From: Prostheceraeus crozeri
Taxonomy: Eukaryota; Platyhelminthes; Polycladida; Euryleptidae
Assembly: GCA_907163375.1 (NCBI GenBank)
Contig: CAJQUW010007059.1
Coordinates: forward strand, 310,001 to 374,000
Reading direction: 5' to 3'
Length of the DNA: 64,000 bases
Position numbers and translations under genes: made by a program. This document shows positions 10,682 through 25,600 of the stretch, piece after piece. Every line of letters begins with the position of its first letter. Position 1 is the first letter of the stretch. The notes under the pieces were generated by a model. The model searched no databases, was not told the DNA's origin, and saw only the letters and a program-made list of their open reading frames with translations.

Positions 10682-13600
10682 CTGAAAGGAAAGGGAACTA
10701 ATGAAAAGATTGTAAGCATGCCATCATTGACAGTATCAAAGCATCGTCGAAAAAGAATCATTTCCTCAACAAAGTACAAGAAAGTAAGTGTTTTAACACA
10801 CTTGATGAATGTGACTTAGGAGGTATTATTCAAATATTCAAACAGATAACTTTGTGTTAACGCTGTGCAGTAGTCATGTCATATAAGTTCATTTTATTAC
10901 TTAAAGCTATATAGTGGCCATTTGAGAAACTAACGCATGAATTTTCTTCCGTGTATTAACCGCCCTTATGTATAAATTTCACCATATATGACCAAGAAAT
11001 GCATAAAATGCCTCCTAATAGATATTATCTACAACCCTTTCCTTGAGGAAATTTGACAGACCTCTAAAAATTATAATGAAGTAACACAGTAAGCAGCTAT
11101 TCACAACCACGCAGTCTTGGCGAATGATTTATAAATATACAGTTGAAAATGTGTCAAAAATTCTCCGATTCAATATTGTTTACCAACTTGCTGTCTGGTT
11201 TTGCGTCATAGATGGCACAGGTCCTTGTTCACATTCTGGATCCACTTCTTCTGACGTCCTCGGATGTTGGGAACAAGTTTCGCGGCACATGATCTTCTTT
11301 GGCCATATCCCGCCAGGCATTGGTTCCAAATGCCCAAACTAATGTAGACGAATTGATCGCAGCACACAATGCCGGTGCAAGATGTCTAGAGCTTGCATCA
11401 TCTCGACCGTCGATTTCCTTTCGCTTAATTTGGTGGAACACATCCACCTGATCACTGCATTTTCGTTCCTTTCCAGTCGATTGAAATCTTCAGTCATCAC
11501 GGACCATGTTTCTGAAACATACGGCATCACAGTTCTGACGCAGGTTTGATGGGCGCTACTTCTTCGTGTCAGAAGATGCTACTATTTGTGGCACTGGACG
11601 CAGTTAAAATTAAGTTTTCCATGCCGACTTGACTCTCGTGGTTGTTGCAGCAAAACTTCCGATCGCTTAATCAATCATGCGGCCAAGTTAGCAGACTGAT
11701 GCTGCGACTTCCAGTGCGTCATCGTTGATGCTGATGGCGGGACCATCGGTGCGGTCAGTTCACCTTAGAATCTCCAGCATTTGAAGTGCAAGCAAGGCAA
11801 GGAGATCTGTACAGCGGTGGTGAATCCGGTGTGGATGCAGTGACGTAAATAGGATCGAGCTTCTGCCAACGCCGTTCTTATATGCTCCACTAAGGTTGTA
11901 ATTGTCCGCCTGAGGCATCGCGTGATTGGGATTGTTGATCATAGATTTGAACTTGTTAATGTTGACCTTCAGACCTTTAGACTCCAAATTCGACTTCGAA
12001 CACCGGAAGAGCAGTCCTATGCCTTCAAGCGAATTGTCCATAACGACAAGATCGTTAACGTAAAGTACCTCCCATCCACAAAAATGGCGGAAATCCTTAT
12101 AGATGGCCGCCATAACTATCTCCAGAACATGACTGAGCGCAGACCCTGGTGGAGACGAAACTCGTAGTTGAACTCTTCAATGTAGACACACTAACTTTCA
12201 AACTTGGTACCTTGAAAAGGTAGTGTTCAAAGTGCACAGTTCAAGGAAAGTGCACATTCCTTGAACGACTCGAATGATCCATTCCTCGATCTTCAATTTT
12301 CTCTTAAACCATCATATGACTTTCCGAGGTACACGATCAAAAGTATTATCCAAATCAACAATTGCGAAGTGAGGGTCGTTGGTTCTGTTACCATACTTTT
12401 CGTGGAATTGACGGATAATGAACATAGCGTCTCTTCTGCATGCATGAATCCGAATTGCATAGAATCGATCACAATTTGTTCTCTGATGAATACTTCACTA
12501 AACCATTCAGTTACGTTTAGAACATGGTCGAGCATTTTCAGACATCGAAAACTACCACAATCAAGTGAGTCTCCTATTCATTTAAAGCAGCTCACAATGC
12601 CTGAGATGCAACCTCGACCTCGATTAAGCAGATTTTGATAGAGGTCGAGGTCGGACTGAACAGTAGTTAGATGACTACAGAAATGTTTTACCATTCCTAT
12701 TTTTTTATTTGTTCCTTTGCTTTCATACTGATTTGCTCCTGAACACCTACTTAATTACCTGATATAAAAATGCGCGCCTTCCGAGTTCTACTAAGTTCCT
12801 TTGATCTACAAACAAGATCAAAGAAAATACATTAATTGAAGGAAAATGGAAGTTTTCGGTCAAAATGTCAGTTTGGCGTGTTTACTCCACAGAATTAAAT
12901 ATTTTTGTTTATCTGTTCGGTTTGCTAGAAGTGTGATTTATTCGAAATCGCCGGCACATCATGGAACTTACTAAGTGGGCAAAAAAGGAAATCCTAATAC
13001 CTTACAGAGATAGGAAAAAAGTCGTGCTTCGCTTGAGGATTGCTCTGAATTCCAGCTAAGTGCTTCGATTCCTTCAGATTCGAAGAATTCAGATCACTGC
13101 GCACAAGTTTTCTCATAATGTTGGCCCTTCCGATCATTATAAAAAAACAGCGGGCGCACGAAAAATAGTTCACCATCCTCTTCTTAGTATTTCTCACTGC
13201 AGAGTGCATACACTGAATCGAATGTTAGCCGGACAGCGATGTGAGTTTTGGTGTGTGCGAAGTGATATCACAGCACGCCTCTCTCACTGGCTCTAGTGTC
13301 CTCTGCTGGCAGCTAATTGTTTGCCATTTCCAATAGTAAGCGATCTATCCAAGAAGGAGAAAGTTGTCTAATTCTGTGATGTGCCACTTCGATATATAGG
13401 TAGATACGATTGATTCTTCCTGTTCTAGAAACCGAAGCGCGAGCAGATGAATCTAATCCTGTGGTTTCCTCCGAGTATGAGATATCTATTAACTGTTGCG
13501 CTATACTTCTAGGCATGATATATCTTGAAGGCATGAAGTCATGTGACCAAATACATTTACCTACAAAACTAAATAGATTTGGATTCAGCAGTCATCTTAT

Positions 13601-16600
13601 TAAGGTAAATATGAAATTTTGATCAAATTTTAGCTCAAACTTTAAGCATCTAATTACGTTCTTGCAAACATCGCACATCGAAGGTTGTTTTTAGAACTTG
13701 ATAGAAGACGCCTAAAATTATGGCACTAGAGTTAATAGATATCGCAAAGTCGGAGTAAACACACCAAACTGACATTTGGTCGAAAACTTCAATCTTCTTT
13801 CATAAACACGTCATTTTCTTTGATTCTGTCTGTAGATCAAAGGAACTCATTAGAACTCGAAAGTCCTGCATTTCTTAGTAGTAGTCATAGAGTGTAGAAC
13901 ATTCTGTGAAAGTCTCATCTTCGATCTCGCTCCATGCAGAAACTCGTCCTGGCGGCGAGACTATAAGAATATTTCCACTGTTTCCATAGTATTTGTTACA
14001 ATCATTCAAATTTTATCTCCATATGTAAATGTGTATTCCCGATCTTTGTGTCCGAAGTAAGCACCTGTTGAGATTGGACGAAGGGCCTCGTGCTATTAAT
14101 TTCAATGAATTTTGAGGCTCTTTTTATCTACAAAATTGCTTTGTAGCGATCTTATTGGATAATGTTTTAAGCGTATCCGTTAACAACTATTTTTTATCTG
14201 CAATTGTTAGTATAAAGCATTTACTCATACTCCACGCTTAACATCCTTTGATTCCCAGTTCGTGGGGCTGGACGGTTGATGTCTCTCCTCATTCTTCTCG
14301 GTTTGCAGCAAGTTCTTCGTAGGTCCTAGATATCCGGAGATTGGCGTCATGTTCTTCTTGGCCTTCCAACTACTCGTCGTCCTTGCACTTCAATACTTTC
14401 AACTCTCCCCAAGCGCTTGTCTCCCGCTCTCTGCACATGACCAAACCATCTCAGGCGTCCTCATCGAACTCGATCTTTCAGTTCCTTCGCACCACACATC
14501 TTTGCAACCTTGCTTGAGACACCGTTGCTCCATTTCACTCTTGCCATATATCTTAGCGTTCTCCGATCACACGTTTTCAAAATTATTTTTCTAAGACATT
14601 TTCTGCAAGAATGGCTACGTTTCATAACCATATCGCAGGACTTGTCGAATGGTGGACTCATAAACTTGCGCTCTGATCTGTAAGGGAATACTTTTGTTGC
14701 TTGAAAGACTAGCCAACGCTCCTGGCTTGGACCAAGCCAGCCGCAATGCGAGCTCTTACTGCCTCTTCCACACCACTGTAGCTGTCTATCACAGCTCCAA
14801 GATAGCAGAACTTGTAGGCTTTTTGTGTGATGGAGCCTCCATCTAGTGTTAAAGAGTCATCAGATGCGATTCTATTCACTCTAGCGTTCTGACACTTGGG
14901 GCACTGCAAATTTGACACTCCGACCAAAGACCGCAGTTTGGAGCATTTTTTGAACCACATGTGAAATGACGAACAGAAAATCGAAATCACTCCAACGCCT
15001 CGTCCACAGCAACCACTGGGGGTATTTACAGGATTTGGCATTACTTCCATCTTTTCCAGGTTGACTTTCATACCTTTTTCTCAATAGTTCTTTGCAATCC
15101 ACAAAACATTTTTTCTGCAGCGATTTTCGTTTCTGCCTCTCATGCAAGTATCCGGTATCAAAGTCTATCAATATCATAACCAGTGGCGTCTTCTCCGTAC
15201 CTGCGAGGCCTTCGGCGCATCCTAAATAATAATTTACCAGCATTTATAAAAATAAAAAGTGTCATCATTCATTATATCTCATTTAAATTCGATAGCTTCT
15301 CGTGGTACAACAGTTTTGCTGCGTGTGCACGAACCACAGCTGTTTTCTTCTAACGATTAGACACACATGCTAGTCGTGTGTTCAGACGGAGCGAAAGAGA
15401 GTTGTGTGCGTGTGAGGCAGTAAGCGCACGCGCCCGCACCAATATTGGCTTTCCCGATAGACATAATGCTTTGTCTTCTCCAATTTTTACAATGAAATTC
15501 TCCGTTTTTCTTGATCGAGGCTCGGTACCTAAATATAGAAAGGGAAGCGCAACCCAATTGTTCCTGTCTTTCGTTTCTCGTCGGAGAGGCCAGTACGTCA
15601 ACAATAGCAGCTGACTGACGTTCAGATAAGACTGTGATCAGATGATGAGCGTTCGCCAATGAGTGCAGAGTAATGCATCTGACTCGAACACCCAGATTCG
15701 GTAGAATTCCATAATTTGTTTGATGTGACACTATGTTTAGTACTGCAGATGAGATCATAACCACGCCTTTCGTCCGAAGGGAATATACTGAAAAGATGGC
15801 AGTCGTCAAGCAAGGTAGGCCAACACTTGATATAAAATGAAAGTATTCACTGAGAAAGAAATACTGCACAAGACATTTTAATGCATCAAAATTTCAAACA
15901 AGTGAGTGGCTGACCGGCCGTGAGAAACGCAAGAAACTGTCGACCTTGCCTCCTTTTTTTCTCGAGAAAATGTGGTCTGGACAGAGAGGTGATATAGCAA
16001 TCTCAGCTCCTTCAGCAAGGTGGTTAGGCGACATGAGCAATCAACTTCTCATGTGCACATTCACTTGGCATTAAAAATGTTCGGGAAATTGTTATTAAAA
16101 ATTCATCTTTTATGAAAATTAATGTTATAACATAAAAACGTCTAGTATAGAAATGGTATTCCAATGCCGAGCGAAGGCCTGTGGTCTGGCAGCACGCGAT
16201 GCCACTGATCATAACTTAATTCGGGGCCGACCTCGATTAAAATCTAATCGAGGTTGCATCACTGCAACAGCTTCATGACCAGCGACATGCAGCATTTCAA
16301 CAACAAACCTTGATGGAACTTGCGCAGGTTTGAGTTCCGACACCGAATCCCACGGAAACTCTACGGTTAGAAGACGTTAAAATTATCTTTAGAAGGTCTC
16401 AAGACTCTCAACCTCATTACATTTAGATGCTCCCTCCTCATTTCTTGCATGGAATTAATTTTTCACATTAATTACCACAGAATTAATTTCTAAAATTTAT
16501 CAAAATTTCCACGGTAGCGGGTAGTAGGTACGGCCATACAAAATAAAATTATGGTGGGTATGGACAGGAAAAATGTACCCAAGAAGGCTCTGCTGTCATG

Positions 16601-19600
16601 GCTTCTTCGCTTACCATGACTGCCGTATCTATATCATGGAACGTTGACTAGTAATCAGGACTTTCGACTTTGATGCTCAGAAGAACTGATGCAGTTGTAT
16701 GCATTATCAATCTAAGTCTTTGATGACAATTCATGAAGCACTGGCAACAATTCTCCAACAAATTAGGTGCAAGTAACGCTTCAGATCAAAGAGAAGCGAG
16801 AGAATGCACAGAATGTATATATCTTTTTATATACTTTACCGCTACACAATGGCTTAGTTGTTTAGTTATAATCCTTCATCATCACCACTTTTCTTTCTTC
16901 CATCTTCTACTTCTTTGCCTTTAATCTTCTGCTGAGGGACACCTTTGGTGTATAGGCTAGTCCTCTTCCCTCAAGCTTTAATTAAAACAATATTTAGTCG
17001 CAATTACCCCAAAGCCAAGTAAATGCAACATTGAAAGTCACCTACTTTGACGGCCAATATTACAGAAGCTCATCATTCTATAATCGAAACAATTTCATAC
17101 CTAAAATCCTCAAGCTTCGAAAATATTATCAGGAAATTATCGTTTAATTTGAATCAATAATGATAGCACAGTAATTCGACATAAACAGGCCTTTTCCTCC
17201 AAACCACTCTTTACGTAATCAAGTCAAAAATAGGCATGGATTTGTGACATCAAAATTAAGTTTTGAAATTATGTGCATGTTCGCTTGCACTTAATCAGCT
17301 GCAATATCTTTGCGTGTCAAGATTGTTGTAAAATTTCTTTGAATATAAGGCATTAACACCAAATGGTATTACTAATAGCAAAGACCTACTAATGCAACTA
17401 ATTCACTAAATGACGCTTTTGATTCACATTGACATAATTTGGAACAGGGTAATTTTTACTAACCCTCCTCAAAATGCCGTGACATCCAACTATTTCAGTT
17501 GTCAACAAGGAAATATAATCCCGTACAAGCTAAACATCCATTTTCAATTAATTGCTGAATTTTCACATAATCAAAAATGACATTTCCTGAATCGAACCGA
17601 TTTATGAATGCTCTACACTTGGTCGTAAAACTATTTGTCGCATTTCTGTAAAATAATTGCATTTCTTACCATCTGCTGCCGATGAAAAACCATTTGCTGC
17701 ATTACTCTGATATCCTGGTGGAGGTTGATTAGGAGGAAAATATGGAGGAGCTGGTCCAGCCCCAGGGTACGGTGGAGGAGCAGTCATCACGTAAATTTCT
17801 CCATCTGAAAAATAACAAAATTGGATCATCAGTCTGCATAAATGACTTACTTGAAACTCACGAAATGTGGATTGCCTGCGTTTATGATGAAAATCAAATA
17901 ATCATTATCTATTATCGATGAAAATATGAATACGGTTTCTTGGAATCCCAAACCCAGTCTGTGAGAAGTTAGAGCAACACTTTTGATTTCGACTGTGCCA
18001 GTCCCAATTTCCAAGCCAATTAAATCAGCATTAATCTATGTTTCTGGACCCTCGTGTTTTCTAATTTCTAGTCAACTGATTTAGATTGACCAATTATGAA
18101 AGTTAATTGATGCCTTCTCAACATTCTTGTTCACTTTTTTCTTTGTAACACTAAATGAAATTATGATAACTATTGTCTCATTAGACGCGTTGTTAGTGTT
18201 TTAGATAGGATTGCAAAAATTTTTTTATCATTCATATTTTAAATATTTTTTATGTGCTTTTTTGCTTTGATTGATGCGAATTGCCGCAATACTTTGGGGG
18301 CATTACATTAATATCTTCCCTAAACGACTTAAGGAATTAAAGGGAGACATAATATAAAATCAATAAACCAAAAGGACTTCTTTAATTTGAGAATGTTTTG
18401 AGAATGTCTTTAGTTAGAATGCCTGATAATAGCATAAGATTGATTGGCCTATCGATGAAAGCGGCATTTCATAATCTATTTCTGAATAATTGTCTTATCT
18501 TTTTCAATTCATTTACAAGTTAGATACAATTCAGATACAAGTTCACCTTCGAAGTAATAAAATAATTTAACCAGATTAAACTAAATAAAACGAAATAGGT
18601 AATAAGTCATTAGAGATGATGATGCAAAACACAAAGTGACAATTCATACATTCTTATAATATACACATACCGTATACATTCTTCTTAAAAGAAAATAAAA
18701 GTTAACAAAGCAACCATATTGGATGGACAACAATTACATTAGAAAACAGTTCTTGATGATTATGCATATTCACTCCACACACTCAACGTCACTTTCATCA
18801 TCGGAATCAAATGCGATGCGAGGCAATCATGAACACAAAATCTTGAAGTCTGTTGTTACACGCAATCTTCACGAGTTTTGTAACCTTGCTATGGTGATAC
18901 TGATGATAATCAACCATAGCACTGCGATTTGAAATAAATTGTACCTTGGTAGATTCGATTTTTTTAACCGAATTTTCACACTTACCACAGCTATGAGCCA
19001 TGAACGAAGCTAGGGGTTATTTATGAAAGTCTGATAAATTGTATTGTAATAAATAAAAGAAAAAAAAGACCTTTTAATCTGATTAATTAAGCTATCCCCA
19101 TCAGAAAATTGTTCACACGCCTCTTGAAAGTATAAGGATTGTATTGGTCAGAGAAAGTGGTCTGGGGAAGCTGATTCCAAAGATGTGCCGTGCGAACAAA
19201 AAAGCTTTTCGAGCGACTCACAGTACGTGCACGCTCTAAGTTCACATGATAGCATGTGAGTGAATCAGCTCTGCGCATGCTTCTGTAGAAGATCCTAGGT
19301 TTGCGTCGCATTCATTTGCTGCAGAGCTGCTTCTACCGAAATACTATCTGTAGAAGAGACTGAGTAAAGCAGCATCCCGTCTGACGGAGAGCGGCTGCAA
19401 CTTGTTAGCTAGTTTTTCACCCATGAGATTCTTGACACGTTTCTCAACACGTTCAATGAGGTTAAGATGCGTTCGTGGGGCGCCGGCCCACAGATGACAA
19501 CAATACTCCATCAGAGGACGAATGGTGGACTTATAAAAATAGGAGAGTCTGTGGTGGAAGATAGCTGCTGGCAAGATAGAGACTACCAATGCGCTGAGCT

Positions 19601-22600
19601 GCCTGCTTGCTGATGGATTGGATGTACGGTTTCCATGACAAGTCTTTTGTAACCGATAATCCAAGGAAGGAGATGGAATCTTGCTCTCTGATCCTATTAT
19701 CTGACATCTTAATGCCATGACTATCATTATCTCCTTTAGGTCGTGAGTGCAGAATGCTCTGAGTTTTTGAAGGATTGAAAGAAACAAGCCATTTGGCGCC
19801 CCATTCTGAGACCCTGCGTAGTGCGTAAGTCTTCATTAAGAACGTCACATAACCGCTGACGTTGCCGAGTGTTCTTAGCTATACGCTCATTGGAATCGAG
19901 GAGTGTCGCGTGATCTGCATACATCACTAATTTACCCGCTCGGCAGTCTGGGAGGTCGTTGATGTACAGCAGAAAAAGAGTGGGTCCCAAAATTGACCCT
20001 TGAGAAACTCCTGCATTTACAACCTTGGTGGAAGACTTTTGGCCATCTAAGACAACAGATATCTACCGGTCACCAAGGAAAGAAGAAAGAAGTTTGTGGA
20101 CTTGATTAGCAACTCCATAGGACTCAAGTTTCCTAAGGAGTCCCTGATGCCAGAATTTATCGAATGCCTTGGAAATATCTAGGGCAACTGATCTCATCTC
20201 ACCTTGTCTGTCAAGAACACAACTCATATTCAGACTTACGTTCAGTGACATATGAAAGAAGACCTGCAGTTGATGAGAGTGCCTGAAACCATACTGTTCT
20301 TCTGATAGAAGGTTATGAGTTTCAAGAAAGTTAACAATATGTTGGTTAATCACTGCTTCAAAAAGTCTTGCCAGCAATTGGAAGCAGGCTGATAGGACGG
20401 CAACTGTAGACGGTAGATAGAAGAGATGAGTTAGAACCTTTCGACGTGAACCACGGAAACTATCAACAAGAGGGAAACTCATCGGTGGAGACACATCCAC
20501 TGAACAGTTTGGATAAAAGTGGAGAAAGCTCAAGTGAGAGATGCTTGAAGACCGAAACCGGGATGCTATCTGGTATCAGAAAGAACATTGAAGATGTCCG
20601 CATTGGATGATGGAGAGCAGTGCAGGAAAAATAAGAGTGGTTTCTGTAACTGCGCAATGAAGGCAAGATACTCATGCCTTGGATCCTCTGAGCTACGAAG
20701 CCTTCTCAAAGGAAGGATTGTGTCGGCATAAACTCCAAGACCATAGCAGGGTGCTTTATCCATCCGGTGAAATATGTATCCATCTGGAGTAACATCGGTT
20801 GATGACACACTGAGATCTAACCTGGTTTCCGACAGGGCTAGAAGATTTAGTGACTTACCTTGGAGGAAGATGTTGATGTCGTCGCAATTGGACCTCAGTC
20901 CTCTTACGTTGCTGAAGCTGATCTTGAGAGGTGCTTTGAGCTTGACTACGTTTCTTGTGTGTCTTTCTCATTTTCATGATTTCTCGTAGAATATCAATCA
21001 AATAAACAAAAATTATACTGTACAACAAAGTGATACAAGAAACATAGGAAGGTATCAGAAAAATGCAAATACTAGCAACAAAGCTGCCATAAATGATATG
21101 CAAAAAAGGCACAGTTCATGTCGCGAAGGCTTGAAGAAACCCAATCAGTAAAGTTACCCGCGCATGTTCATGGCAGTGGAAAAGTACCGCCTTTTCTCAA
21201 GCAGTTGACCGGGCCTGCCTCCCAAAGCATTATCAGTTGGTTGGGGACCCTCGACCTACCTGACGCCCATATGCTGTGAATGCGTTGGATCTGTCAAAAC
21301 TTAACCTGCAACAAATGGGCTATACAAAAGATAACAGTGAAAGGAAATTCGGTTACAAATGAGCCAAATAAGTGCCACGCCCAAAAACCTGATTCAACAA
21401 CATGAAACATCTGATTACTGTTCATATCTGAGAAACCAGGGGGTGATGTTAATTATGACGACCGAAGCCTACTATACATTTAAAATAAACAAACGTGGAG
21501 AATAAGAATGAACAATTAATCAAAAATAAATAACTTCAATGACCAGTAAAATAAAATAATATTCCAGAGTCTGCTAGTTAGCCAGAGCACGGTCACAAAC
21601 CACCGACAAGGCAGAACCCAAAGAAGCATGAGCTTCAGACGACAAAGCCTTATTGCGACTCCGTTATCACCCTTTCACCGCTTTGAGGCCGCAGGTTGTA
21701 TACGAAAGGGAAATCGTTTTTGTTAAGAAAGGGGATTATCGTTGCCTGTGGTTATAGAGTCAACTGTACTCGCTCTACTCAATTACTACACGAAAGTACA
21801 TTTGTCAAAAGATTGATTTACTGACATTTCCTACACAATTACAGGTCTACATAAAAAATTAAGAATTTAAGATGTACGTACGTCTGAAGAATTGTTGGAA
21901 TGTAGCCTATATCGAAAAAGAAAAGACGTCTTTTACTAGAAAAACAATGCAGGAATTTAAAAAACAATAAAAACATCGTTTTTTATCCATATTTAGGATA
22001 CATTTAAAACAAATTTGGTATGTGTTTCCAAATATCATATTCTAAATATCGCAACCCTAGTTTTAGATGTTGAAAAATATGAATTGTTACTTTTAACTTT
22101 ACTTTATGAAAAATCTTCTAAAAAACATTTTCAGTGGTATATTTGATGCAGTGGATTCTCAGTTTATCATTTCCATTCAATAAAATTTGATTTTTATGTA
22201 AACAATAGGTCTAAACAACTATCAATTTAATAAGCGATCAGAATCACGGGATAAGTAGAGTAGTTTGGAATGACGGAACAGTAGCTCAGGGGATCAAGGC
22301 GTCCCCTTCCCTGCCCCCGGTGCAATAGGGATGAAGTATTGTACCAAAACTAATGTCAGCTGTTTAATCACATCCGAATTATAGCTAATGATGATAGGCA
22401 AAATTGTTGATCATTTAATATACAATTCGTGTAGCATTATTATACTTTTTCCTTTTGTCCGCACTATTTCGGACAGAAAAGTAAATTCAAATCAAAGGCA
22501 AGACCAAGGTTAAATAATGTATACCCATGTTGCATATCATGCAAAACTTGAAAGTCCGCCGCCGACTAGTTTTGAGCTGCATCCAAAAATTTGATTCTTG

Positions 22601-25600
22601 CCCGAAATGGCTCCATCCCCCCCCCCCCAACTTCGTTTATCTTACTTTTGAGGTATAGAACTAGCAGATCATTATACACGAAATTCAAGGAGGTCTTCTT
22701 CATTGATGACAACCTCGTGGTCAGAAATATTTTGAATTTCTTACTCTTATGAGAACTGTACCGGAGGCTTCTACTTATTTTGAAGTTAACGCAGTACGTG
22801 GGGCCTAACTAGATCTTGAACGACTAAATACGAAAAAAGAATTCTTACACTTATTGTCAAAACCGTCAGAATATATCAGAATCAATGTTTCTAATTAAAA
22901 CACGATCGCAAAATTCTAGCATGTCTCTCCATGTACGAAATAGAATTGTAGGACAAATGCTAAATTTCGTGTGGTTTCGCCTGCAGAGGATAAACCATTC
23001 ATCAGACCATCAAGCAATTCCAGAATTTGGTCTAATTGACCATGGTTTAATAGGAAATGCCGAATCTTGTGCCATATAGGCGCGATCTAAAAAAAACACG
23101 ATCTTAAATTCGAAAAAGAAAGATGAAACAGATATTCGGGCTAAAGGTTATTAACGATTTTAAAATTTATGGTGTTCAAAAATAGGGTTCATCAAATATA
23201 ATACAAAATTTAAAAAATGATGTCAAAAATAAAAAAATGACTAATTGGTCGCAAAAAATACATGTAAATGAAATTTTTCAAAAATGAATGAAAATTAAAA
23301 GATGAGCTTGACAGACAGGAAATGTTGAATTGTGACATTCAGAAATGTTCCCGGTTGACAATATAATTTCAAGCTGTTGAATCTGAACATCGCTGTGTTT
23401 AATGGTTGATGTTAATCGGTTATCTATCATCAAATTGCTATCAGTTCCTTGGGATCTTCCATTTCACTTTTTACAAACTCAACCGTATGCGAAAATGCTG
23501 AAACGTACTTGGAGGCATTCCGAAAGACTCGTGCTGTGGTACGAACTGGCCATAGTAAGGGTCTGCATATGGAGGCGTGTAAGCAGGAGGAGGAGCCATA
23601 TAATACTCGGGTAATGGTGACATGTTCAGAGGAATCCGAGGAGGTTCGAATCGAGCTTGAGATGCTCTTCTTCCAGCTTCGAACAAAGCTCGTCCAAACT
23701 CGATTGCACCTCCATGATTGAAAACGAGTGAAAAGGAGGCACTTCCCTGCCATCCTTCCTCAGCGCTGACGTTTCCTGTCACACTATTAGCTCCAAATAT
23801 GGGTTGTTTGATATCTAATCCAGTTATCCGAGAAAAAGGCATTGCAAACGACTGTAGCAAGTCACTTGAGTTTGAGTTCACAAAAATAACCTGAAAAGCA
23901 TTATTTTAATGAGCTATAGCAAACATAACATGATGGTTTAACTTTATAATTGACAGGTTGTTGTCTACGAAATCGTAATCAATCAATTACCAGGGATTAA
24001 TGAACAAGAGGATAAAAGCCTGAAACATTCGAAGTGAGGGGCCGCGTGAAATGAACAATTAACACTAGATTACCAATATTTATCTAAAACCAGGGAATTA
24101 TAGATTATATTTTTTGTTAATGTAATTCCCTGTCTAAAACATCCGAAAGATTCTATTCCCTGATTACGGCATCAGTTCTAATATACTATGTTTACGAATT
24201 ACATCGTATTCGTTGGTGAATCTATCTAGCATCTCCATCCAATATTTCTGATACCATGATGATAGTTGCAAAAATGGACAAATATGAAATTATTAAGGTC
24301 AGTATGGACAAGTTTTGTATTTTCGTGAAGTGTGTAACTTTCGAGGAGGGTTAATTTTCGTTAATGATAAACTGACTTAAAAACATTCAAACATCCAAGA
24401 CAGACTCTTGCATCATCTTTCGATCAAAAATATTGAGGACCGTACATTGCTTTCTTTGTGCATTGAAACGATGAATTGACCATTAGCATCATGTGCCATA
24501 ACGAGCAGAAAGCATAAGTCATCCGAAAGTAGAAAATAGGGTTATCGAAATTCACAATTCGCTGTGAATTTCGCTTCATAGATCGTTGCACACAAAATTT
24601 GATTAATGTAATTGAAAATAAATACAATGCAATTCCTACAAAAATAAAACAACTTTCTACAGAACAATTTCGGTTGTTTACAGCAAACTGTACCTACTGC
24701 AGTTGAATTATAATTACCTCAATTACTCAAAAGTTGAATATCTTCAATTGTGTTCTTTTGTTTAATAAATTACTACCAGATATAAAATGCTAAATAAAAT
24801 TATTGTGATTTTACTCGATCACTACTTGTATTATCGAATATGAAGCTCAAAAATTCTAATCATGACATGAAGACCATCATTTAACTGGAAATCGAAATCA
24901 ATTTTAAGAACATTTCATGAGTTATCAACATTTTGATTTAATGAAATAGAAGTTTTGAGATTTAAATACTGAAAATAATTCCTGCAATTTACATGCATAA
25001 AACTGCAATATATATCTTATTAGCTAATATGGAGGCACATAAATAAAACGTCCTTTTAAATAATCCTTAACAAGCAACCACATTTGTCAATAATGCAGAC
25101 AGTGAAATTGGGCTAATATAGGCTCTGTATGGAGTTTGCGCTAATAAAATCCCGACAAATCCGTGATTTATGAGAATAAATCCATCGATAACACATTTTG
25201 CATCCTGATACAATGAACGATCGTTACACCTTTCAAATAACATATTTAGCTAGCGGCTCATTTTTTCCTAAGAAGAATGATGCAGACAGCATTAAAGCAA
25301 CATGATTAAGGTTTTGCCATCAGGATAATTCTATATTATCCATTCGCTCAAGGTATTGAGCATGTAAATTAGCGGTTAATCTCAAATTATACCATCACAA
25401 GTTTATTCATCTTGCTTTCTTTGCCGATATATTGTAATTCCATCAGAACTTACGAACCATTTGGGAGATGCGGAGTTATTTTCTTAATATTGAGTTTAAC
25501 TAAAAAATTGAGGTACATGGAAAGAATTGTTGGCAAACACTTACCCGGTGAGTGGTGAGGTAAACTCGACCGCTCTTTTTCCCTTGAAAATGTGGTACAT

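Noticed and set aside
15357..15869. 170-codon minus-strand frame
   Set aside because: It is long for the base composition, but no domain, splice context or repeat match was recognised, so it is mentioned only as intron content.
22273..22332. Possible tRNA gene on the plus strand (AGTAGCTCAGGGGATCAAGG)
   Set aside because: The A-box-like part is good, but the B-box position reads GGTGCAATAGGG and no cloverleaf could be drawn; it is probably a SINE relic.
25450..25490. Extra WBP2 exon ending at a GTAAGT donor on the minus strand
   Set aside because: Exons 2 and 3 already join in phase and match the family without it, and the stretch has no good acceptor.
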